Source: Branchiostoma belcheri
Taxonomy: Eukaryota; Chordata; Leptocardii; Amphioxiformes; Branchiostomatidae
Length of the DNA stretch: 64,000 nt
Reading direction: 5' to 3'
NCBI RefSeq assembly: GCF_001625305.1
Contig: NW_017804353.1
Coordinates: 2,108,485-2,172,484, forward strand
The position numbers were made by a program, and so were the translations under genes. The notes under the pieces were generated by a model. That model had not been told where the DNA came from. It did not search any database and saw nothing but the letters and a program-made list of their open reading frames with translations. Positions within the stretch are counted from its first letter, which is position 1, and each line of letters begins with the position of its first letter. This document shows, piece after piece, positions 38,406-48,600 of the stretch.

Positions 38406-39744
38406 GCTCTGCTATGATTCTCCTGTAACAACGGAAAAGATGTTAATGACATTGCGGACAAATCGTCACGTTCCAATGGATGAAACGTCAGCGACTTTTT
38501 CAATGTTACGATTCACATTAACGTTGCCAACTGAATACGCAATCTCTGGCCATCGCATAAACCTTCTGTAGTGATCCATCTCCCACATTGGCAAATGCGA
38601 TATTTCAAACGTAGGTTTACATGTTACATATGCCATGAGGGCAAAGCTAGGTCGGCTGATGCAAAAACTGTTTACTGAAAGATATGAAACCCTGCTTTAG
38701 AGTTTCCGCCAAAGCTGCGTAGGTTCCAATGTCATTGAAGAACTATTCTTTTATCTTTATGTTTCTGGTTAAAAAAGAATCTTGCCGTACGAATTAAGCA
38801 GCACAAATCCATCATACTTTTGTACTATCGTGTTGCAGCTGACTCTTAATCAATAATTTCTGTATGCTTGCGGGGGTGGAAATATTGATTACAGATATAA
38901 TTGGGCGGACATGTTGAATACATATATAATTGAACGACCACACGATAGTGTCTAGTATATGTCATCATCATCCGTCGTCCCTGTCGGGCGGGGTATATAA
39001 AAATATATGAATAATCGATGGAGTGTACATGTTGTTACACATGTTGCTAGGCCATTACTAGCCTAAGTTTTACAGAAAGCTTTGTGGCATGTCTAATTTA
39101 TCAAGTCTACCTTTCCAGACCCCAATCTACAGTTGATACAGTCGTTTAGGTTGGAGAAGTATGATCAAACATGATAAGACGGCGCGTATTCGAGAGGCTT
39201 AAAGGGCTAAACGTACATAATATCATTAATAATAAGAATTAAGTCTGATTCGGTCAAACAGGTTGTTTTTCTACTTTTCAAATCCACAAATAAATGGGAA
39301 GATGGCCATGGGTATCTGTATAGGTATAACCGATATAACCGCCCTTCGGCGCAATACACCAGCTTAATATTAGTAGGCAATATTAGTGAGACTAATTGAA
39401 AGTAGATTTTCCGTTGCCATGGCAACCGAGTTTTTCTCTGGATAATATTCCAGTATTTCTATCCTTTTTTCTGCCAAATGTAGAAAACGCTTTTGAAAAT
39501 GTAGAAAAATGTAGAAAAATTTAGAAAAATGTAGAAAACGAGATTTCCATGTCAGTACTTTTAAAATAGTGTACATGGAATCATAGCGCATCGGATTGGG
39601 ATAGACCATAGTGAATTCCTCATCAAATAGCATGAACCGATAGGCCCTTAAACGGTGAACACAGTGAACGGTGAACAAGCAATAATAATTAAGTAGAAAA
39701 CACCATAAACAAAAATTTGATAATGTATCAGGTACATTTCTTAC

Positions 39745-39920
39745 CTTGTAACTCTGTTTCTTGTTACACAACGCCAAGTTCCCAGTCGTGACTATGTGGC
39801 CGCCTCGAACTTGTTTGTTATTGGCGCTTAGCGACGGCTGCTTGCGCATGTGCGTTAAGCACGTGTAATAGTATTGTCAGTAACTGAAATGGAATCAACG
39901 TCACGGACCAATCACGTGTT
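39745..39920 (-). promoter_or_regulatory. Leader exon and promoter of four-pass copy 4
   Basis: The leader exon ends with the same AAGAAACAGAGTTACAAG and donor GTAAGA. Upstream lie TGCGCATGTGCG (39843-39854) and CCAAT-CACGTG (39908-39918, plus-strand reading). It corresponds block by block to the promoters of copies 2 and 3. Confidence 0.65.
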
Positions 39921-39964
39921 ATTAATAGCCTCTGCCAGGCCAGCAACAGGTCTTATTGAGGGTC

Positions 39965-40510
39965 TGCATGGGGAGGTCCTGGCAACGGTTAAAGGTAAAT
40001 TCAGGACGGTCGGCAACGGTTAAGGTAAATTCAGGACGGTCGGCAACGGTTAACGGTAAATTCAGGACGGTCGGCAACGGTTAACGGTAAATTCAGGACG
40101 GTCGGCAACGGTTAAAGGTAAATTCAGGACGGTCGGCAACGGTTAAGGTAAATTCAGGATGGTCGGCAACGGTTAAGGTAAATTCAGGACGGTCGGCAAC
40201 GGTTAACGGTAAATTTAGGACGGTCGGCAACGCTTAACGGTAAATTGACAGGCATTTTTATTCGAGCTTCACTAGATTTGGAATCTGAATTTGTGAGAAG
40301 TGATCACTGACAAATTAAGTATACTTTTTATGTAATGAAGCACGCATTAAAGGTGTTCCCCGCCGTCGAAAACAGCAACAGGAGAGACAGCTTTTTGAGC
40401 TTGTGACTCCTCATTATATTTCTGAAACGAATCATATCTAATTCGAAATGAAAGATTATTAATCGTGATGCACTCTATGGTATTAATATTGTCGCCGACA
40501 TTACATTGAA
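39965..40510 (-). repeat. Dispersed element, copy B (uninterrupted)
   Basis: Reverse-complement partner of the element at 36.70-37.98 kb. It starts with TGCATGGGGAGGTCCTGGCA, expands an internal unit into a nine-copy minisatellite (39976-40252), and ends with ATTAATATTGTCGCCGACAT. Together the two copies form widely spaced inverted repeats that bracket the first coding exon and promoter of four-pass copy 4. Confidence 0.75.
39976..40252. repeat. Minisatellite, 29-31 bp unit, about nine copies
   Basis: Unit GGTCGGCAACGGTTAA(C/A)GGTAAATTCAGGAC, with small length variation (GGTTAAGG, GGTTAACGG, GGTTAAAGG). Each unit contains CAACGG, which matches the animal MYB core (YAACNG). Three inverted units occur at 37878-37965. 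Confidence 0.9.
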
Positions 40511-41319
40511 AGTGATATATTTACCTGCACCTGCCAACATCTCCCATCAGCCTTTGTGCGAAAGTGCCTTTTGTGCTGAGGCACTGCAGTTGACTGCCCA
40601 TTGACATTGAGACAAGAAATCACAATACGGATATGGCGAATTGGTATTTGACCTTCGTTTTATAGAACTGCAAACAAGTCAGACTTTGTACAAATTGTGT
40701 TTTAGTTGTACACAGAGCACTTTTCTGCAATCCAGCTTTTACTGCTGTGTGCAGATTGCTTCGTGAAAGTATTTTGGCCGATAAGAAATTTTTGGGTTGC
40801 ATGGAGTCTTGGTACTGTGTTTAGTTAACACTTATGCAATCTTTCAACAGTGGAACCAAAGAAAGAAAATATTTACTTATTTTGAAGATTATTCAATTTT
40901 GTGATTTTTGTATATGTCAGCTGAAAACAGTCTATTATTAAATAAAACTCAAGAATCATAATATTATCAAAAGTTTAATTACCACAAGCTATCTATTTAG
41001 AGTAGTTAGTAAAAGTTTTACACCAGTCAGTTCAGGCATGGAAAACTGCCAGTAATTTAGACTGATAAAATGTCTAAAATATCTTCACAAATACATGTAC
41101 ATATAATATGATAAAATAAAAGATACCATTATAGTGCAAAATACTCAATACTACAGTTTCGAAAGTATAACAAAATTCTTTCTCTTCATTGACACCTTAA
41201 ATTTAGGTCCAGTAACAAACTTGCTGTAGCGTTTTTAGCGTGGTAACCTTAGAATTTGGCTGAGGACTTTGAATTCTTAGAAACCAGTGCATCATAAAAC
41301 ATAATCAGAGCCTTATGAC

Positions 41320-42000
41320 AGAAAAGCCTGTCATAGATCCTTGTCAATGGTTTTGGAAGGTAAAATGCCATGTTCTGGCTAACAAATACAGCCACCTATC
41401 TCAAAAAAATAATAAATGTGGTTCAACCAGTGGCTTCATGATAATCTGCTATGTGTCTCATGAATGAGTTGTTTCTGCTGTGTAAAGTCACATTTGAACA
41501 GCCTGTCACACAGGCAATGTCATTCATCCTTGTCTATGGTTTTGTGAGGTAACGTTACTAGTAATACGTCATGTTCTGGCTAACTAATACAGCCACCTAT
41601 CAAAATATTGCATGACAAATATGACTCAACCAGTGTCTCTATGATAATTAGCTATGTGCCTCAAAAGTCGTTGTTGCTGTGTGAAGTCCGCTGGGCACTG
41701 GTCACATTTGAAGGGCCTGTCACACAGGCAGTGTCATAGATACTTGTCTATGGTTTTGGAAGGTAAAACGTCATGTTCTGTTTCACTGATACAGCTAACT
41801 ATCACAAAAATTATAATAGAAACTTATAACTCAACCAGTGTCCCCATGATAATCTGCTATGTGTCTTGAGAGCCGTTGTTGCTGTGTAAAGTTGGCGGGG
41901 CACTGGTCACATTTGAACGGCCTGTCGCGCAGGTGCTGTCATAGATACTTGCAATTGTCAATGGTTTTGGAAGGTAAAAGGTTGTGTTCTGTCTCTCTTA
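41320..42000 (-). pseudogene. Tandem decayed copies of the last zinc finger and 3' end of the ZBTB gene
   Basis: Downstream of the intact gene the block CATTTGAA-GGCCTGTC...CAGG, preceded by CTATGTGTCT...GTTGTTGCTGTG and followed by GATACTTG...CAATGGTTTTGGAAGGTAAAA, recurs at a period of about 200 bp: around 41500, 41714 and 41918, matching the intact finger at about 42116; an earlier unit near 41330 keeps only the 3' part. On the coding strand these are remains of the finger FKCDQCPADF...H. The frames are broken and lie beyond the gene's stop, so they are relics or 3' UTR sequence. Confidence 0.75.
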
Positions 42001-42027
42001 TACAGTCACATGCATGACAAATGTGGT

Positions 42028-43674
42028 TCAGCCAGTGTCTGTATGATAATCTGCTATGTGTCTCGAGAGCCGTTGTTGCTGAGTGAAGTCGGCCGGGCAC
42101 TGGTCACATTTGAACGGCCTGTCACGTAGGTGCATGCTCTTCACGTGCTGCTTCAGGTTACACTTCACGGAGAAGCGTGCCGGACACATGCTGCAGTGGT
42201 ACGGCTTCTCGCCCGTGTGCGTCCTCATGTGAACCTTCAGTGTTGACTTCCTGCTAAAACCACATCCACACAGCGGGCAGATGCAGTCCCCTCCCTTTCG
42301 CGTACCGCTGCTTTGTCCACTGTTCGCTCCTGCGTTCACAAGACCAGGGCCGTACATGTACGTGTAACCGGCATTCGACGCATCTCCCACAGGATAAGAT
42401 GTAGAGTTGACAATGCTCTGTGAACTTGTCATACTGGGGATCAACAGATTGTCTGTGCTTGCACTGGCACCAATGTCCATCTCTGTACTGTGTCTATTTT
42501 GGTCTCCAGGGCTTACAACTATGTACTGGTGTGGTAGTGCTATGTTAGGGGTGCCCCTTTTGTCCAAACCCTCTGCTTCAGGAAACATGTCTTTGTTTCT
42601 TGTGGACTGTCGTTTTTTTGATGCCTGGTCTACATTCCCAGCTCTTGCCTCTGTGATGTCGTGCTCTGCTGAGAGAATCTCAGTCTCTACATTGACTGTT
42701 GAAGGTTCTCTACGCTCGTCGAACCCTGAGAACTCCTCCCAGCCTGTACAGCTTCCTGAGTCCTCAATCTTGATAACAGATGATCCCGACTCACTGGGGC
42801 CAGCTGGACTACAGGCAACTGTCGAGGGATGTGGGCTAGCAGAGACAACAGGTGTAGGAGTCTCTGAACCGTCTTCGCCCCTGCTTGTGCTTGTGGCCTC
42901 CAAGACATCCCCTTGTCCTTCCGAGCTTGCAGTTTGCTTCTTTACTTTCTGGAGAAAGTCGACACAGTCGTTGATGGCCTCTTGAAGATGGAGATACCCG
43001 GCTGCAGTGTAGACTTCGAAGATGTTGTCACTGTCCAGTTCTAGCTTTGAGGTGTAGAGGAAAGACACGAGAGGCTGAACACCTCGGCAGGTCAGGACTG
43101 GGAGCTCGATGACCAGGGGTTGGCTGGAAGAGTCCATTTGGGCAATGTAGGAGGAGAAGGCAGCCAGGACGCACCTGTGAAGATGGAACGATCCATCCCG
43201 CACCCTTATGGTCAAGTCGCAGTACTGTCCTAGAAGAGAGAAAATCATAATGAATGCAAAAAGTGTTGTTTCTGTTCGTTCAGTACAATCTATTTGCTAT
43301 GTGTATTTACAAAGTGTTGAAGTCCTCAAATTCTATGTTGGCCAGTATTAGCCATTTTTCAACCTTACTTAACATAGTGGTAGCATTATGAAAACATTAA
43401 GAATACTGGAACCCGCATCTTTGCAATATTTACCCCAGAAGCTAGCAAATCTACACATCCATTAAAAATGTATGTATGTACAATGTATCTTCAACTGACA
43501 AATATACTCAGATGTCACTGAAAGAACACAACAATTTACATGATAACTAGCCGTATGAGTTATTTACCACAGATTTATAGATAACTTACCTGCCAGTCTC
43601 TGCTGATTGAGTTTCCTCTGCAGACTACACGGCAGCAGCCCGTGGACATACGGCGGATGGGCCTCCATGGCCAT
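42028..43674 (-). CDS. BTB/POZ and C2H2 zinc-finger protein (ZBTB-type), complete
   Basis: Probable nuclear transcription regulator of about 430 residues. Two coding exons: 43674-43590 (start MAMEAHPPYVHGLLP) and 43229-42028 (stop TGA). The splice joins LNQQRLAG to QYCDLTIRV, creating an intact BTB domain (CDLTIRVRDGSFHLHRCVLAA, then LEL-rich helices to about residue 125), which mediates dimerisation and corepressor binding. A polar, Ser/Thr-rich linker of about 190 residues follows, then three C2H2 fingers: CICPLCGCGFSRKSTLKVHM, YHCSMCPARFSVKCNLKQHV and FKCDQCPADFTQQQRLSRHI, with a TGEKP linker after the first. The tail after the last finger is only DYHTDTG. A non-coding first exon probably ends at 44563 and has a CRE-like GACGTCAT. 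The exact orthologue is not recognisable by eye. Confidence 0.92.
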
Positions 43675-43854
43675 GGTTAAATCAGGCTGGAAATTAAACA
43701 TAACGTTATTATTAGTATTATAATAATTATAACAACAACATATCAGTTAAAGGGGTAGGGGCCAGTGAATTTACCTGTGAGGGCTATAGAACATTATACA
43801 ACCAGTACAATATGTCAACAAAGTGTCGCCAGGGCTCTGTACATGTTCATTTAA

Positions 43855-44275
43855 CGTGGCGTCGTGTGGTGTAGTGGTACATCACTGGACTATGAAACGG
43901 GGAGACCCGGGTTCGATTCCGGGTCGTACCCGAACAAGTCCGAACATGCGCCCCGACGTTGTACCCTTGGGAAAGGTACTTAACACGACTTTCCTCACCT
44001 CACTCAGGTGAAAATGAGTACCTAGCTTCGGCTAGGGACGTCCCTCGGATAGGACGTTAAATGGAGGTCCCGTGTTTGGGAAAGCCACACCCCACGCACG
44101 TTAAAGAACCCACCACACTTATCGAAAAGAGTAGGGGACCTTCCCGGTGTGAGTGGTTCAAACATTACAGTCTGGTCTCAGCAGGTTTGACATCTTTGAA
44201 AAGGTGATAGTCACCTGTTATGTCAATCCTTCCACAAATATGGTAAATTGTCATAAATAAATAAATAAATTTACA
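43855..44275 (+). mobile_element. tRNA-derived SINE, long form
   Basis: Head with A-box-like TGTGGTGTAGTGG and B-box GGTTCGATTCC, body CCCTTGGGAAAGGTACTTAA ... GACTTTCCTCACCTCACTCA ... GGTGAAAATGAGTACCTA, a GC-rich middle (CCTAGCTTCGGCTAGGGACG forms a hairpin), and a short tail of ATAA repeats at 44257-44270. It shares head and body with the SINE at 18.83-19.03 kb but is about twice as long. It stands between the leader exon and coding exon 1 of the ZBTB gene. I see no clear target-site duplication. Confidence 0.85.
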
Positions 44276-44562
44276 TATTTACCCCACTCAAGGCCACCCA
44301 ACATTCTTGTCATGACTGAGCCTTCACCAGTGACTTGAGAAAAATGATCATATCTCTTTTTAATCACAGGTAACGTTGCTGAGTCACATATAATAAAGTA
44401 ACGTTTAAATACAGATTCACATTATGTTTTGTGTGGCTTTAAATTTCTGCCCCCCTCCCCCTTGATCATTGGTAAATAGGACACGCTCAAAAGCCACGTA
44501 AAATTCACTCCAGTCCAGCCTCCAAATAAGCGTGTGATCATATCATTACTATAAAATCTTAC

Positions 44563-44720
44563 CTGAAGAATCTGGACCGTCTGGTGTAAGTTACGACAGC
44601 TATGACGTCGGCAAAGACGAGAAAAATTTTTCACGACCCAGATGTTGTTTTCCTTTTTCCTTCCACGCATAACCTTTGACCTTACAGTAGCAACCTTTGA
44701 CCTCATCGTAAACCTGGTAA
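44563..44720 (-). promoter_or_regulatory. Probable leader exon and promoter of the ZBTB gene
   Basis: A donor (CTTCAG followed by GTAAGA) lies at 44562, and the acceptor TTAATTTCCAG lies 12 bases before the coding start in exon 2. The putative exon contains a CRE-like GACGTCATAG. No TATA box is evident. The exon's 5' limit is unknown. Confidence 0.45.
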
Positions 44721-45621
44721 CCCAAATGATGTCTATGACTAGATTTTCATCCTCCTTCCTCCTAGGTATTTAAACTTAAATTAAAGTTTATTGATTTTTG
44801 CCTACATGTATGATTCAAGATTTTCAGCTCTGTTTATGTCATGTTTGTATGTTTTTTAGGACTTTGATCATTTTGCTTGCTTAAAATGTTTGTTTAAAAA
44901 AAGGTTTCAAATTGTTATTCCAAGGTCACTTCTTTTAAACCTCCTTGGTTATTCACAAAAAGCTTGAATCGGCCTCCTGGTTTATCTGTGACTGTGGCTA
45001 GATTACAAATGCACTTAACACCTGAAAAGATTATCCTCAAATGATGAACAACATGTCAAAGCAACATTTCTTTATGACGACTTTATTATATTTGTTATGG
45101 TTTTTAAATTTACATATACATGCATCCCACAGAAGTGAATATTATACATTTAAGAGTAACGTCAAATATATTTTCAGTTATGTATTGAGATGAAGGCAGC
45201 CAGCTGCCAAGTACAATTATTCATGAATGACATCTAAGATACAGCATATACACACTCATTTTCGGGATATTGGGGAAAAGGCAGTTGTGGGAATATATAC
45301 CATGTTAATTCAAATAAAGCAATCGAAGTCAGATTCACATTTTATTGCACATAATAAACACTTTCTATTCCTATTGCTTTGATGTATATGATCCTGTTTC
45401 CTTTCTTTCAAGTTATATTTTAAAAGGTATTTCTTTATATTGTTTAAGCAGCATATGACGGATTACGACCAAACGACTGAATCATTGGATTTCTCCAGGT
45501 AAGTGAATCTTTACTGTATGGCACATTTATGACATGATTAGCACCATTCATATAAAGGAACTATTTCTTCTATTTACAAGGATTCATTTTTTCTTTAAGA
45601 TTGTTCAGATCTTTTGAATGC

Positions 45622-48600
45622 TCAAGGGTTGCTACACTGCTGTGTGGATGGGTCTGCTGCCTCAAAGCTGGCGATGAGAGAGTCCATCTGCCCCTCCAGA
45701 GCTGCCATCTCTGCTTCCAGGTCCTCCATCTCCTGTTTCCCCGCAATGTAGTCATCCAGCAGGGCTGAACAGCACACAAAAATTCAGCATCAGAGCATTA
45801 GAGTCTGAGAAATCACATTTATTTATTCTTTGAAATATATTTTATAAAGAATATATAATATACTTATGGACAAAAACGGTCTGTGCATGGAATTAACATG
45901 ATCTCTAACAGACAGAAGTATAGAAATACACATCGTTTTCTAGAACAAAAACAGACATGTTATAAGAGGTGGTACCTACTGTTAAATTGTCATTATGTTT
46001 ATTTGCTTTTCTTCTGTATCTGCTCATGTCAACCAGTAAAACAGACCTTCATGGCAACACATCATCTCCACAACCATGTAGAGGCATTCGGTTACATTAC
46101 CCAAAACACTTGGTTATATCAAGTAACATCATAAAATTTGGATTATTATCAGACCCATTGTTACCCTAGATTACTGATTTTCTGTTTTTTACGACACATA
46201 CCCAAGAACGAGTAATTTTGTAGTACCTTGTAATTCTGCCACCTGTTGAAGTGAGGCCATTTCCTCAGCAACAGCAGATGCATTATCCTGCAGTTCCAGT
46301 GCCTCCTGCTGGAGGGCCTCACTGTCAGACACCAGGGAGGCTGTTTGAGTCTGTGCTTCAGTCAACTGCTGTTTGGTCGCATTCATCATCTGGAAACAAG
46401 CACATTTTGGTTAATGCATAATGGTCCTATATATGTGGTTACTGCTTTCATGTTAAAATGGCTTGTTATTGTCATTTCCAAGGTAACCCCACTCCTAATT
46501 TCATTTCTTCTCTATCAGTATGACTTTTAATGTTATTTCATAGTCTTACCAATAATTCTTCAATAAATGGAAAAGGTTGGCTGATGCAAAATGAGTCAAA
46601 GACAGACTCCTTATAGTTGTGTTGCACCTCAGATGGATTCACACTCACGGATGAACATAAAAAAACAATCCCTAAATTGTTTTTGCTTTAATTTGTTTCT
46701 GCAAAATATTCAGCAGGTGCCATGGTGGGCATCAAAATGACATCATAATGTAATCTTTCCTACCTGTGTGTTTGATTCAGAGACTGTGTGAATGCCCTGC
46801 GCTGTGTTAGCTAGCTGCAGAACGTCCAGTCTGCCCTGCACAAAACACTGCTGCAGCATGTCCACCTCATTTCTCACTAGGAACACATCAGACAGGATGG
46901 TGCTGGCCTGGGCATGGGATGTCTCCGCTGTCCTTGTAACCTGTTTCAGAGGATGGAGGAACAGTTTTTGTTAGGCATAACATTCTAGACGTAAAATATC
47001 AAGTAAAAAATACTGGCTAGTTTACTGGAATTTATACATACCTACATGATAATTTGTTCCCAAGATTTAGCCCAAAGATGTTTTGGAATCAACCTGAGCT
47101 TTTCTATGAAAAGACGTTAGTTTGTCAACTTTGCTGAAAAGACTGGTACCTAAAATTTCATTGGATGTAACTCTATCTATCAATTGAATGTACTGATCAT
47201 TTGAGTACTAAAATCCAAAAGGAAATCTAACAGCATAATGTTCTCACTGTTATTTTACCTGTTCTGTGATGTTCTGTATCTTTTGTCTGTCAGTCTCCAG
47301 GGTCTGCAGAGTTGTCCTGACATCCTGCCTGGTCTCATTACTGTCCACAAGCGAATTTTCAATCTGCTGTACCAGGGACTGGGCTCTCCTTGCTTCCTCC
47401 CTGTCAAGCAATTTCAATCAGTTGAAAAAACAAATTTTTCGTATAAAAGACAAGGTAATGGTATACGTCCTTCCTTCTTTAGCCTGGTGTATAAGGCAGA
47501 GATTACAAAACTGTACACACTGCGGCTAATCCAATGGTAGTTGTGTGTGATCAAATTACAAACTTTTTCATTTAGTGCTGTAACATTAAATTTTACCTTT
47601 GTATGACTCAATGGCTAGCAGAGATCAAACCCATGATCAACAGTCGTGTATGTAAGGTAAACGCTCTACCTAGTACTAAGCCATTGTTGCAATTGGTTTA
47701 CTATTTCATTCAATCAAGCCAAAATGAAATGGCTCTGTATACAAGCCTGAATCCCTTTGTAACTTACTCAGCAGTCTGTGTGACATTCCGTAGAGTCTGT
47801 GCAGTCTGCAGCCCCTCTTGTGCCCCCTGCAGCGTGGTGTTGACCAGCTCCTCTGCTACTGTGGTGCTGTTGATCTGGCTGGAGATGTTTACCATGTCCT
47901 ACAGGCAGAAAGCAAGAAGAAAGACACACAAATTTATCACAGATGAACTATGTATTACAATTATTGTGAATTTGCTCTTGTAAATACAGACAAAATACAG
48001 ACATGTGTGTTTGTTTGTTTGTTTGTTTGTTTATTTCGATCCCCATTAGTGCTTAAAAGCACTATTCTTCCTGGGGTCAATAAAATAAAACATAGATAAC
48101 AAAACATTGTACATAATGATGATTACAAAATAATAAAGTAAGTTCAAATCAATAGAGTAAGTTCAAATCAATAGGAGAGGTCAGAGGTGTGTTAAGATGA
48201 GTTGTATAATATACATGCCTGTAGCTGTCGTATTGACATGTTGAGTGTGCTGTTGGCAATCTCCCCTGCTTCTGTGGTCTTGTTGCTCACTTCCTCTAAA
48301 ATTTGTCCCAGGCTAGTCAGCTGTGCTAGGGCAGTAGTGATGTTGGACAGTGAAGCACCAGCAAATATCTGAAAGAAGTATATTACAAAATGTTAGCATT
48401 GCACTGCCAACAATCACAAACACACATTATAAAATTTAAATTCAGACTATTTATACAAATCAAATTAACTAATATGCATATTTACACTCATTTAATAGCC
48501 TAGACTATAGAATCTACAGTAGGTCTATGGTATCTACAAGGATTGACATAGTTTCATTTTAAAGGAGGCAATGATGGTGACAGTGAGACTAAAAAAACAT

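Noticed and set aside
39480-39545. Short GTAGAAAAAT tandem run
   Set aside because: Minor expansion within duplicated promoter flank; no further structure.
42407-42985. 192-codon plus-strand frame opposite the ZBTB exon
   Set aside because: It is the antisense shadow of the clearly coding BTB-zinc-finger frame.
43858-43930. Possible tRNA gene
   Set aside because: A- and B-box are present but the acceptor stem does not pair and the SINE body follows directly, so it is a SINE head.
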